This document shows positions 28,571 through 37,800 of a stretch of 64,000 nucleotides of DNA, piece by piece; the first letter of the stretch is position 1; each line of letters starts with the position of its first letter. Made by a program: the position numbers and the translations under genes. The stretch is from Halomonas elongata. GTDB lineage: Bacteria > Pseudomonadota > Gammaproteobacteria > Pseudomonadales > Halomonadaceae. Location of the stretch: contig NZ_JAJQTQ010000012.1 in NCBI RefSeq assembly GCF_029081005.1, positions 57,909-121,908 of the forward strand, read 5' to 3'. The notes below the pieces were generated by a model. That model had not been told where the DNA came from. It saw nothing but the letters and a program-made list of their open reading frames with translations, and did no database searches.

Positions 28571-29635
28571 ATGTCATCCTCTCGCGCTTCCCTGCTGGTG
28601 ATCTATACCGGCGGCACTCTGGGCATGGTGGATAGCCCTCAAGGGCTGATCCCGGGTCACGATTTCGAGGCGCGGCTGCGCGACGCACTGAGCACCCTGC
28701 CTCCTGCGCGTCGCAGGGCGCTGCCGGATTTCCAGATGCTGGAAACCCCTCGCCCCATCGACTCCAGTGCCGCCACCCCCGACGACTGGCGCGACCTGGC
28801 GGGGCTCGTCGCCGATCATTACCTGGCCCACGACGGCGTGGTGATCCTGCACGGCACCGACACTCTCGCCTGGACGGCCTCGAGTCTCGCCTATCAACTT
28901 CAGGGCATCGACCGCCCGGTGATCCTGACCGGCGCCATGGCACCGCTCGAACGCGCAGACAGCGATGCCCTGGGCAACATCGAGGCGGCCATGCGTTTCG
29001 CCACCGATGCCCGCCTGCAGGAAGTCGCCCTGTGCTTTTCCGGTCGCCTGCTGCGTGGCGCGCGCAGCCGGAAATGGCAGACCCGACACGCCGACGCCTT
29101 CGTCAGCCCCAATTACCCCTCGCTCGGTGAATTCGTCGACGATGACGCCGTCCTCTTCCCCCGCCGCGGCCTGGAGCGACACCAGCGCGGCGCACCGCGC
29201 TTCGAGTTGCCCGACGTCGCCGGCCTGGCCGAAGGCAGCGTGCCTCGCCTGGTCCTCTGGCCCGGCATCGCCGCCTGGCAGCTCGAAGCCTGGTTGCTGG
29301 ATGATCGCGTCCGGGGCGCATTGCTGGAGGTCTGGGGTGGCGGCAACCTGCCGGAGGACGAGGCCATCATGGGCGTCCTGGCGCGTGCCAGCGGAGAAGG
29401 CAAATTGCTGGCCGCCATCAGCCAGTGCCCCCATGGCAGCGTCAGCATCGGCGCCTACGCCGCCGGCCGAGGCCTGGTCGACGCCGGGGTCCTGTCCGGC
29501 GACGACATGACCCCGGAAGCCGCCGTCACCAAGCTGGTCCACCTGCTCGCCCAACCGCTGGACGATGCCGAGCGCCGTCGACGCTTCCTCACTCCCCTGG
29601 TCGGCGAACGCACGGCACCGGCTCTCGAAGACTGA
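28571..29635 (+). CDS. ansA: L-asparaginase, type I (cytoplasmic)
   Basis: A 354-residue asparaginase hydrolysing asparagine to aspartate and ammonia. Both active-site signatures are present: IYTGGTLGMV near the N-terminus with the nucleophile threonine, and HGTDTLAWTAS with the second threonine. There is no signal peptide, so it is the cytoplasmic AnsA type. A very good ribosome site (AGGAAGGAG) precedes the start. It follows the MFS gene by 45 bp on the same strand and may share its transcript. Confidence 0.93.
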   Translation: MSSSRASLLVIYTGGTLGMVDSPQGLIPGHDFEARLRDALSTLPPARRRALPDFQMLETPRPIDSSAATPDDWRDLAGLVADHYLAHDGVVILHGTDTLAWTASSLAYQLQGIDRPVILTGAMAPLERADSDALGNIEAAMRFATDARLQEVALCFSGRLLRGARSRKWQTRHADAFVSPNYPSLGEFVDDDAVLFPRRGLERHQRGAPRFELPDVAGLAEGSVPRLVLWPGIAAWQLEAWLLDDRVRGALLEVWGGGNLPEDEAIMGVLARASGEGKLLAAISQCPHGSVSIGAYAAGRGLVDAGVLSGDDMTPEAAVTKLVHLLAQPLDDAERRRRFLTPLVGERTAPALED

Positions 29636-29725
29636 GAAAAACGACCGAGGCGGGCACCTTTATCCGTCAGGGTCTAGAGTGAAATCTGAACCAGACCCGA
29701 TCGAACCAGGACACAGGAGCCCGCC

Positions 29726-29959
29726 ATGGAAGCCCCCGATCATCCCTTCACCGAGCTGTTCGAGCAGCTCGGTCTCGCCTCCGACCCGGCCTCCATCAAG
29801 CGTTTCATCGAGCGCAACGGCCCCTTGCCCGACGACATGGCCCTGCCCGACGCGCCCTGCTGGAACGAGGGCCAGGCCGAGCTGTTGCGAGAGGCTCTCG
29901 AGACGGACGCCGACTGGGCCGAGGTGGTGGATCATCTGGATGCGTCGCTGCGCAAGTGA
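29726..29959 (+). CDS. DUF2789-family small protein
   Basis: A 77-residue acidic protein of the DUF2789 family, recognised from FTELFEQLGL, IERNGPL, CWNEGQAELLREAL and DADWAEVVDHLDASLR. The family has no defined function. The ribosome site AGGAG and 90 bp of upstream sequence suggest its own promoter. It converges on the SRPBCC gene; the 76 bp between them hold nothing obvious. Confidence 0.85.
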   Translation: MEAPDHPFTELFEQLGLASDPASIKRFIERNGPLPDDMALPDAPCWNEGQAELLREALETDADWAEVVDHLDASLRK

Positions 29960-30035
29960 AACGCGGATGAAGGCCCGTGCGCGCCGCTTCGCTGGCAAGT
30001 GGTGATCTCGGCGTCCGAGCAGCGGGCATCGCCCT

Positions 30036-30458
30036 TCAGGTGGACGTGTGAAGGCGCGCGGCAACCCGATCGAGTATCTGCTGACTCACCCGGCTCACCA
30101 GCGGACTCGCCGCGCGGCGCACGGCCTTCTCGACCAGGCGATTCTTGATCTCGTATTCGAGGCTGAGCGAGACCTCGGTGCCCTCGGGCACGGGTGTCAG
30201 GTGGTAGCGGCCGCGATTGCTCACGCCATCCACCGATTCCCAGGCCAGTACTTCCGGGGCCACCGACTCGGTGATCACCACGTCGAAGGTCCAGTCCATG
30301 CCCACCGCCTTGACGTGCCACCGATAGCGGTCATCTCCCAGCGATTCGATGGCCTTGATCAGGTCCGAATAGTCGACGAAGTCCTCGACCCGCTCGAGCA
30401 GGGCGAAGACCCGCTCGGGAGGCGCGTCGAGTATGGCACTGTGTTCGATGGTGGACAT
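30036..30458 (-). CDS. SRPBCC-fold (polyketide cyclase/COQ10-like) protein
   Basis: A 140-residue START/SRPBCC-fold protein, recognised from IEHSAILDAPPERVFALLERVEDFVDYS at the N-terminus and the long C-terminal helix. Such proteins bind hydrophobic ligands; some relate to ubiquinone binding (COQ10/RatA). No closer role can be assigned. The start at 30458 (MSTIEHS) is chosen because the family begins there; the longer frame to 30590 is low-complexity and lacks similarity. Confidence 0.8.
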   Translation of the reverse strand: MSTIEHSAILDAPPERVFALLERVEDFVDYSDLIKAIESLGDDRYRWHVKAVGMDWTFDVVITESVAPEVLAWESVDGVSNRGRYHLTPVPEGTEVSLSLEYEIKNRLVEKAVRRAASPLVSRVSQQILDRVAARLHTST

Positions 30459-30604
30459 GGCGTTTTCCCGTGTGCGAATGACGCAGGCGAGGCCTCGGCA
30501 AAGGGCCGGACCCCGTAACAGCTTCCCCGACATCCCCGGCCAGTGTCCAGTCCAGGGGGAGCCGGGGGATGGTGGCACATTACGGGGCATGCCTTGCCGT
30601 CATG

Positions 30605-32020
30605 TCAGGAAGGCAGGTCCCGCATCAACAGCGCATAGGCGATGCGCTCTTCGGGAATCGCCTCGCCCGGTACCGGAATGCGCACCACATGGCCCGACCC
30701 CGGCGCGGCACTCACCGACTCGCCGCGGCGGTTCTCGATGTGCTCCAGCGTAAAGCGCCGGTTGCCGCCGGGCAGCATGAGCTCCACGCCATCACCGACC
30801 TCGAAGCGATTCTTGACGTCGATCTCCAGTACGCCCCGAGCGGGATCGTAATCCCGTATCTCGCCGACGAACTGCTGGTGGACGCCGATCGAATGACCAC
30901 GCTCGTAGTTCTGGTACTCGTCGTGGACGTGGCGACGATAGAAGCCTTCCGTATAGCCACGGTTGGCCAGGTTATCGAGCTCGTCCATCAGGCGCATGTC
31001 GAAGGGACGGCCGGCCACGGCATCGTCGATGGCCCGGCGATAGACCTGGGCGGTTCGCGCCACATAGTAGTGCGACTTGGTCCGCCCCTCGATCTTCAAC
31101 GAGGACACCCCCATCTCGGCCAGGCGCGGCACATGCTGTACCGCCCGCAGATCCTTGGAGTTCATGATGTAGGTGCCATGCTCGTCCTCGTGCACCGGCA
31201 TCAGCTCGCCCGGACGGCTGCGGTCCTCGATCAGGGCCGACAGCTCGTCCTGCCCTTCCACGCCGCCGGCGGTGGCGGTGCTCTCGGCGCTGCCGCCGCC
31301 ACTGGCAATCAGGCCGGGCCCCTGCTCCGGGGTCCAGATGCCGCTGGCATCATGGGCCCGAGCCGAGTTGGCCGGCACCAGGTCACCGGTCTCGTCCTCG
31401 GATGCCGCCACGGTGTTGTACTTCCAGCGGCAGGCGTTGGTGCAGGTCCCCTGGTTGGGATCACGGTGATTGAAATAGCCGGACAGCAGGCAGCGGCCGG
31501 AATAGGCGATGCACAGGGCGCCGTGCACGAAGGTCTCGATCTCGAGATCCGGGCATTCGGCGCGTATCTCGGCGATTTCCTCCAGCGACAGCTCGCGGGA
31601 CAGGATGATCCGGCTGATGCCTTGCCGATGCCAGAACTTCGCCGCTGCATGGTTGACCACGTTGGACTGCACCGAAAGGTGGATCTCCTGCTCGGGCCAG
31701 CGCTCGCGGATCATCATGATCAGCCCGGGATCGGACATGATCAGGGCATCGGGACCGGCCTCGATCACCGGTTCCATGTCGCGCAGATAGGTCTTCAACT
31801 TGCTGTTGTGCGGCGCGATGTTCGAAGCCACATAGAACTGCTTGCCCCGCTCGTGGGCGTAGGCGATGCCCTTGTGCAGGTTATCGATCTTGAAGTCGTT
31901 GTTGCGCACGCGCAGCGAATAACGCGGTTGACCGGCGTAGACCGCATCCGCCCCATAGGCGAAGGCGTAGCGCATGTTCTTGAAGGTGCCGGCGGGCGAC
32001 AGCAGTTCTGGGGCTTTCAT
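30605..32020 (-). CDS. yegQ: tRNA uridine-5-hydroxylation protein TrhP (YegQ), peptidase U32 family
   Basis: A 471-residue U32-family protein involved in prephenate-dependent 5-hydroxyuridine formation at tRNA position 34. The cysteine cluster CIAYSGRC...GTCTNACRWKY, a likely Fe-S or metal site, is intact, as are DEHGTYIMNSKDL and LKIEGRTKSHYY. Compared with E. coli YegQ (453 residues) it carries a Gly/Ser-rich linker after the cysteine cluster (about residues 215-265: GLIASGGGSAESTATAGG). It diverges from queC across 262 bp; both act on tRNA wobble bases. Confidence 0.93.
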   Translation of the reverse strand: MKAPELLSPAGTFKNMRYAFAYGADAVYAGQPRYSLRVRNNDFKIDNLHKGIAYAHERGKQFYVASNIAPHNSKLKTYLRDMEPVIEAGPDALIMSDPGLIMMIRERWPEQEIHLSVQSNVVNHAAAKFWHRQGISRIILSRELSLEEIAEIRAECPDLEIETFVHGALCIAYSGRCLLSGYFNHRDPNQGTCTNACRWKYNTVAASEDETGDLVPANSARAHDASGIWTPEQGPGLIASGGGSAESTATAGGVEGQDELSALIEDRSRPGELMPVHEDEHGTYIMNSKDLRAVQHVPRLAEMGVSSLKIEGRTKSHYYVARTAQVYRRAIDDAVAGRPFDMRLMDELDNLANRGYTEGFYRRHVHDEYQNYERGHSIGVHQQFVGEIRDYDPARGVLEIDVKNRFEVGDGVELMLPGGNRRFTLEHIENRRGESVSAAPGSGHVVRIPVPGEAIPEERIAYALLMRDLPS

Positions 32021-32152
32021 GGAATCACCGTTGTCAGGACGATGGCGCGCAGAGCGCAGAATTTCGAAGGGCGAGGATTATATCAGCCTCGACGGCATAG
32101 GCCGAACCGGGAGGGGAAAGAGGTAAGGACCGTAGTCCGACGCTCGAAGCCT

Positions 32153-32187
32153 GAAGCTCGAAGCTCGAAGCTCGAAGCTCGAAGCTC
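32153..32187. repeat. Heptamer tandem repeat (GAAGCTC)5
   Basis: Five perfect copies of GAAGCTC, flanked by imperfect copies (CGAAGCCT before, GAGC after), lie in the yegQ-queC divergent region 32021-32282. The same heptamer in reverse orientation recurs at 48716-48740. The rest of this intergenic stretch shows no clear riboswitch. Confidence 0.9.
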
Positions 32188-32282
32188 GAGCGTTATTGCC
32201 GCTTATCTTGCCGGTCCAGTACACTGTGCGCCCCTGCCGGACCGGACCCCGGCCATCAAATTCTCCGACCCACAGGTAACGC

Positions 32283-33131
32283 ATGTCCCGATCTTCCGCT
32301 TCTTCTGCCACCGTGGTGATCTACTCCGGCGGCATGGACTCCTTTACGGTATTGCACCGCGCCCTGCGCGAGGGACGCGACGTCCACGCCCTCTCCTTCG
32401 ACTACGGCCAGCGCCATGCCCGCGAACTCGAGGTGGCCAGGCGCGTCTGCCGCAACCTGGCGATTCCCCACCAGGTGGTCGATATCCGTGCCATTCATGG
32501 CCTGATCGACAATTCGGCGCTCACCGATGTCGAGCGCGACATGCCCGACGGTGACTATGCCGCCGACAATCTCGCCGACACCGTGGTGCCCAATCGCAAC
32601 ATGATGCTGCTGTCGATGGCCATCGCCAAGGCCGTGAACATCGGTGCCGGGCGCGTCGACTACGGCGCCCATGGCGGCGATCACGTACTGTATCCGGACT
32701 GTCGCCCCGAGTTCGTGGAAGCCATGAATGCCGTCGCCGGTATCGCCAATTTCGAGCCGGTCGAGATCCATACTCCCTATCTGCACCACACCAAGGCCGA
32801 CATCCTCGCCGACGGTCTCGCCATGGGCCTGGACTACGCCGACACCTGGACCTGCTACCTGGGCGAGTCGCTGGCCTGCGGCCGCTGCGGTAGCTGCCGA
32901 GAACGCCTGGCAGCCTTCGCCGCCAATGGCATCGATGACCCTCTGGGTTATTATTTACAGCGGCCCGATGCCGCCGCTAAACCATCACAGCGACCCGATG
33001 CCGCCGCTAAACCATCACAGCGACCCGATGCCGCCACTAAACCATCACAGCGACCCGATGCCGCCACTAAACCATCACAGCGACTCAAGGCCGACGCTGA
33101 AGCATCATCCGGGGAGCCGAGCGATGTATAG
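32283..33131 (+). CDS. queC: 7-cyano-7-deazaguanine synthase QueC with a repeat tail
   Basis: A 282-residue enzyme that makes preQ0 from 7-carboxy-7-deazaguanine, ammonia and ATP in queuosine synthesis. PP-loop motif [18 protein letters not shown] and the zinc site [14 protein letters not shown] are intact. The conserved enzyme ends near residue 225, the usual family length (E. coli 231). Residues 226-275 are five copies of a 10-residue unit, [10 protein letters not shown] and variants, followed by a short tail. The tail arises from a 30-bp DNA repeat and is likely disordered. The stop overlaps the queE start by 8 bp. Confidence 0.95.
   Translation: MSRSSASSATVVIYSGGMDSFTVLHRALREGRDVHALSFDYGQRHARELEVARRVCRNLAIPHQVVDIRAIHGLIDNSALTDVERDMPDGDYAADNLADTVVPNRNMMLLSMAIAKAVNIGAGRVDYGAHGGDHVLYPDCRPEFVEAMNAVAGIANFEPVEIHTPYLHHTKADILADGLAMGLDYADTWTCYLGESLACGRCGSCRERLAAFAANGIDDPLGYYLQRPDAAAKPSQRPDAAAKPSQRPDAATKPSQRPDAATKPSQRLKADAEASSGEPSDV
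32958..33107. repeat. Five 30-bp tandem repeats inside the queC 3' end
   Basis: Units start at 32958, 32988, 33018, 33048 and 33078. The first four are almost identical (each starts CAGCG-CCCGATGCCGCC and ends TAAACCATCA); the fifth is degenerate. Because 30 is a multiple of three the reading frame is kept, giving [14 protein letters not shown] decapeptides. Copy number may vary by slippage. Confidence 0.95.
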
Positions 33132-33768
33132 CGTCAAGGAAGCCTTCTACTCGCTGCAAGGCGAAGGCGGCCAGGCCGGTCGCGCCAGCGTCTTCTGCCG
33201 CTTCGCCGGCTGCAACCTGTGGTCCGGTCGCGAGGCCGACCGTGCCGCGGCGGCCTGCCGTTTCTGCGACACCGACTTCCGGGGCACCGATGGCCAGAAC
33301 GGCGGCCGCTTCGCCGATGCCGAAACGCTTGCCGGGCACCTCGATGACCTGTGGCAAGGCGCGTCGGACGGTTCACGCCCCCAGGTCATCTTCACCGGAG
33401 GCGAACCCCTGCTGCAGCTCGACGATGCCCTGATCGCGGCGATGCACGAGCGCGGCTTCGACGTCGCCGTGGAGACCAACGGCACCCTGGCGGCGCCGGC
33501 AGGCATCGACTGGCTGTGCGTCAGCCCCAAGGGCGATACACCGCTGATCCAGACCCGCGGCGACGAGCTCAAGCTGGTACATCCGCAGCCCGAGGCCCCC
33601 CCGGAACGTTTCACCGGCCTCGACTTCCGCCACTTCTTCCTGCAGCCCATGGACACCTCGCCGCTCGACGAGACGCACGATACCATGGCCGCCACCGTAG
33701 CCTACTGTCTGGCCAATCCACGCTGGCGCCTGTCGCTGCAGACTCACAAGATCGCGGGGATCGACTGA
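33124..33768 (+). CDS. queE: 7-carboxy-7-deazaguanine synthase QueE
   Basis: A 214-residue radical SAM enzyme that converts 6-carboxytetrahydropterin to 7-carboxy-7-deazaguanine. It has the QueE-type cysteine spacing C-x14-C-x2-C ([19 protein letters not shown]), then FTGGEPLLQ and VETNGTL. The start at 33124 ([15 protein letters not shown]) is the conserved family N-terminus and overlaps the end of queC. The following gene starts at its stop codon (TGATG), indicating an operon. Confidence 0.95.
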   Translation: MYSVKEAFYSLQGEGGQAGRASVFCRFAGCNLWSGREADRAAAACRFCDTDFRGTDGQNGGRFADAETLAGHLDDLWQGASDGSRPQVIFTGGEPLLQLDDALIAAMHERGFDVAVETNGTLAAPAGIDWLCVSPKGDTPLIQTRGDELKLVHPQPEAPPERFTGLDFRHFFLQPMDTSPLDETHDTMAATVAYCLANPRWRLSLQTHKIAGID

Positions 33769-34613
33769 TGACGCTCTTCGTCAACCGACTGACGCACCTG
33801 GATGCGTCGCTATGGTGCCCGGAACGCGGCCTGATCGGCGCGAGCTGGCGTGTCGATGCCGAACTCGACGGCGAAATCGGCGACGACGGCATGCTATTCG
33901 ACTTCGGTGAGGTCAAGCCCTGGATCAAGTCGCGTCTCGACCGCGGCGTCGACCACACCCTGCTGGTGCCTACCGAGGCACCGGGGGTGACCGTCCACGA
34001 GTGCTACGAAGGGCTGCGCATTCGCACCGAAACCCCCTATACCCTGGAGGTGCGCGGTCCACGCCAGGCGTTCAGCCTGCTGCCCTGGCCGGCGATTACC
34101 CCACAGCGGTTGGCCGAACATCTCGATCAGGGACTGATGCGTCAGCCGCCCGAGCGGGTCGAGGCCATTCGCCTCACCCTCGACGACGAACCCATCGAGG
34201 GCGCCGGCTACTGCTACAGCCACGGCCTGAAGCGACACGCCGGCAACTGCCAGCGCATCGCCCACGGCCATCGCTCGCGCCTGCATGTCTGGCAGAACGG
34301 ACAACGCTGCCCCGCACTGGAGGCCGACTGGGCATCGCGCCTCGATGATCGCTATCTGGTGGACGAAGCCGATGTCGACGAGGGACTGGACGCCCCCTTT
34401 CTCGGCCGTCTGGTCACCAGCTACCGGGCCGCTCAAGGGCTCTTCACGATGAGCCTGCCGCGCGATCGCTGCGTGGTCATGCCCACCTCCACCACCGTGG
34501 AGCATATCGCCGCCTGGCTGGCCGGCGAGATCGCCCGGGAGACCGGTCGACCCACCCGTGTCCAGGCGTTCGAAGGCATCGACAAGGGGGCTATCGCGGA
34601 GGCGAGGCCATGA
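33768..34613 (+). CDS. 6-carboxytetrahydropterin synthase-like protein with two PTPS-type halves
   Basis: A 281-residue protein related to QueD/6-pyruvoyltetrahydropterin synthase. The first half (residues 1-110) holds HLDASLWC, LFDFGEVK and DHTLLVPTE; the second half holds NCQRIAHGHRSRL, a C-x4-HGH zinc/catalytic motif, and a second DHxxLVDEADV-like strand, ending in VQAFEGI. The usual QueD is about 120 residues, so this is a fused or duplicated, partly divergent form. It lies in the queC-queE operon, so it probably supplies 6-carboxytetrahydropterin to QueE. Assignment is by motif and context. Confidence 0.8.
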   Translation: MTLFVNRLTHLDASLWCPERGLIGASWRVDAELDGEIGDDGMLFDFGEVKPWIKSRLDRGVDHTLLVPTEAPGVTVHECYEGLRIRTETPYTLEVRGPRQAFSLLPWPAITPQRLAEHLDQGLMRQPPERVEAIRLTLDDEPIEGAGYCYSHGLKRHAGNCQRIAHGHRSRLHVWQNGQRCPALEADWASRLDDRYLVDEADVDEGLDAPFLGRLVTSYRAAQGLFTMSLPRDRCVVMPTSTTVEHIAAWLAGEIARETGRPTRVQAFEGIDKGAIAEARP

Positions 34614-34873
34614 GGAACGAGGGGGAAGGATGTCGTCCGGGTTGCGGCGCCTGCTGCATCGCACCCTCGATCAGCTCCCCCATCCCCGGCATGCCCGATG
34701 GCAAGCCGGCGGGGGTGCGCTGCGCACAACTCACCGAGGACAACCTCTGCCGACTTTTCGGCGACCCGAGACGCCCCGCCGTCTGTGAACGCTTCGACTA
34801 TGACCGCGAACTATGCGGCGATCACCGCGAACAGGCCCTGACCTTGATCGCCTCCCTGGAGGCCAGCACCTGA
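34610..34873 (+). CDS. YkgJ-family cysteine-cluster protein
   Basis: An 87-residue protein rich in cysteine: CRPGCGACC, then VRCAQL, LCRLFG and VCERF, the pattern of the YkgJ/UPF0153 zinc- or iron-binding family. The start overlaps the preceding stop by 4 bp (ATGA), making it the fourth gene of the que operon. Function unknown. It converges on the large regulator gene with 11 bp between the stops. Confidence 0.85.
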   Translation: MRNEGEGCRPGCGACCIAPSISSPIPGMPDGKPAGVRCAQLTEDNLCRLFGDPRRPAVCERFDYDRELCGDHREQALTLIASLEAST

Positions 34874-34884
34874 AGGTCGGTGTC

Positions 34885-37800
34885 TCAGGCATCGACCGTA
34901 TGCGTCAGCCGCCTATCCAACAACGTCCGCCATCGCACCAGCACCGGGGCATCGCTGTGACTGACCTCGCCGAGCAGTCGCCGGAAGTCGTCCCGCGCGC
35001 CCGCGTCCTCGGGGTCGACCACCGTCAACCAGAGCTCGAGGGCACACAACTCCTGGTGCAGATTGCCATCGTCACGGGACTGGGTGAGCGCCAGTTCGGC
35101 CAGTGTGCGGACTTCCTCGGCAGGATGGCCGAGTCGTTGACGCACCCGTGCCAGTTGAACCGCCAACTCCGGCACGAACAGGGTCGTACGTTCCCTGGCG
35201 ATCATCAGCGTCTGATCGAGGTAATCCTCGGCCCGGGCCAGTTCGTTCATCGACACACAGGCATCCACGTACCATAGCGCGGGACGCTGATGGGGATCGC
35301 GTCCCGTGACCTCCGCCAGCTCTTCGAGGGCCCCTTCGATGATCGTCAACCCTTCGCGATCACCGGCCAATGCTCGCTGCCACCCCAGCACGCTGCGCGA
35401 GGACACCTGCCAGAGATGCAAGTCCGAGGAACCAGTGATCTCATAGGCACGTTCGGCGCGACTGGTCGCCAGATGCACATGGCCGACCTGGCGATACAAG
35501 GCCGCGGCATACATCAGGGCCATGGCGAGGCTTCCCGGATGGTTGAACTGCTCGGCCAGCCGAATGGCCGACTCCACCTGCCGTTCGGCGCGCCGATAAT
35601 CGCCCCGCAGGCACAGCGCCCAGCCCTGGAAGCAGGCCGCGGCCACCTGGGGATGATCGGAGAACGGCAACCACTCGATCATCATGGGGGAATTGAGGGG
35701 ATCGATCTCCTCGAGGTGCTCGTAGGCCTGCTGAATGCGGCCGGCCCAGTATTCGCAGCTCGCCCGGGCGAAATCGGCCAGGCGGCGATAGCGTGGATCC
35801 TCCAGCCGGTCCGCCAGATCGGCCAGCCGCGAGGCAAGCATGAAGGCATCGGCATGGGCGTTGCGCTGGCTGCATCCCACCCAGAGCCCCCACTTGACCA
35901 GGAAGGCCTGCTCCAGGTCTTCGCTGTCCTCGGGCGGATCGTCGGCACAGGTCAAGAGCTCCCGGGCACGGACGAAGCTGTCGTGGGCGGTGGGCGAGCC
36001 ATGGCCCTCCAGGGCGAAGGCCGCCTGACCGCGAACAGTAAGCAGGCTGACCTCTCTCTCCACCTGCCCTTCCACGTGACGCAGGCTGGCCAGACCGAAG
36101 TCGGCCATCTTCAACGCCGTACGGTTGGCACTGACCTTGAGCGCTTCCCGGGCCGCCAGTTCGAAGTAGCGAGCACCGCGGGCATAGTGACCGCTGCGGC
36201 GCAGATGCGTGGCGAAATCCCCGGGATGGCGGCTTATCCAGACCGGGAAATGCTCCTCGATCAAGCTCACCACCTGGCAATGCAGGTTGACCCGGATGTC
36301 CCGGGGGCACGACAGGTAGGCCGCTTCCTGCAGCAATTGATGGGTGAACTGGTACTCACGGCCCTCGGTTTCCCCCTCGGCGGGCTCGATGATCTCCAAC
36401 CGGGTCATCTGTTCCAGCGCCGACATCAAGCGCGGCATTTCCCAGCCGCTGCACTCGGCCAGGAAGTCGAGGCGAAAGCGCCGCCCCAGCACGGCCGCCA
36501 CATGCGCCACTTCCCGATCGGTATCCAGTTGGTCGATACGACTGGCGAGCAGACCGAGCAGCCCCCGGGGCAATTCGTCGAGCTGGATACTCCGCCCTTC
36601 ACGACGATCCATGTCGACCCGACGACAGATCTCCTGGAGGTAGAGCGGAACGCCGTCGCAGCGCTCGATGATCTGCCCCCGCAAGCGGGGACTGAGGTGC
36701 AGTCGATAGCGGCGTGCCAACTGCGACAGCAGACGCGAGGACTGCATCGCATCGAGACGCCCCAGGGTGATCTGCTGGTCCCAGTCGAGTCGCGCCGGCA
36801 GCGCCTCGCGACCGTGGTGGCTGGCCACCAGCAGGAAGGGGCAATTGATCGGCAGACGGGCCTGAAGCGCGGCCAGCACCTTGAAGGACGGCTCGTCGAG
36901 CCACTGAAGATCGTCGATCATCAGGACCAGGGTACGGGACGCGGTCATCTTGCCGATCAGGCGGTGCAACAGCGCCACCACCAGTTCCACGGCCTCGCCG
37001 CTCTGTGCCAGCGCCGCCAGCTCGCGCGGCTCGCACACCCCCAGGGCCTCCTTGAGCAGGAGCCGATGATCGTCACCGAGCTCTTCGGCCATCAGTCCGC
37101 CGAGATGGCCTTCGAATGCCTCGGCATCGATATCACCATCCAGGTGCCAGCGCAACAACTGGCGGGCCACCCCATAGGGCTCCTGTACCGACAAGCGAGT
37201 GGTGGGCTGCCAGCAGATCGCCGCTTCGCGACTCTGCTCGAGCTGTCGGAAGCCGACCAGCAGGGCCGACTTGCCGAGCCCGGACGGGCCACGCACCAGT
37301 ACGCTCTGGCGCAACCCGATACCCGCCCTGGCCAGGGCATCACGCAGGGTACGCAATGCGGCTTCCCGTCCGACCAGACTGGGCGGCAGGGCCTCGCGCC
37401 CCCCTTCGTTGGTGCCCAGCACGAGCGCCCGCAACCGCACCCGGCCATCGCTGGCCACCAGGCGCGACGACAGGCGCGGTTGCAGATCGAGCGCCGGCGG
37501 CATGTGCTGGCTGGCCTCCTGGGAAATGACCAGCTCGCTGCCCTTGGCGGCGTCCATCAAGGCCAGCGATCCCTGAGTGACCTGCCCCAGCGGGTCCACC
37601 AGATGACGCTCGGGCAGATAGACGACCCGCCCACTGTTCAACCCGGCGGAGAATTCGAAGCGGGGAGGCTCGCCCTCACCGTTCCAGTGGCGCCGACACT
37701 CCTCGGGGAGCACGCGACGGCAGTGCTCGTAGAGAGCCACCAGCTCGGCCAGTTGATGCGCCGGCCCATGGGTGCCGAAACACGCCAGCCCCAGCCCTCC

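Noticed and set aside
32021..32282. Possible preQ1 riboswitch ahead of queC
   Set aside because: No recognisable aptamer core; the region is mostly heptamer repeats.
32958..33107. CRISPR array suggested by regular 30-bp repeats
   Set aside because: Units are directly adjacent with no spacers, lie inside queC in frame, and no cas genes are near.
32728..33123. Upstream extension of the queE frame through the 30-bp repeats
   Set aside because: The repeat is open in this frame too ([10 protein letters not shown] units) because 30 is a multiple of three, but QueE orthologs begin at MYSVKEAF.
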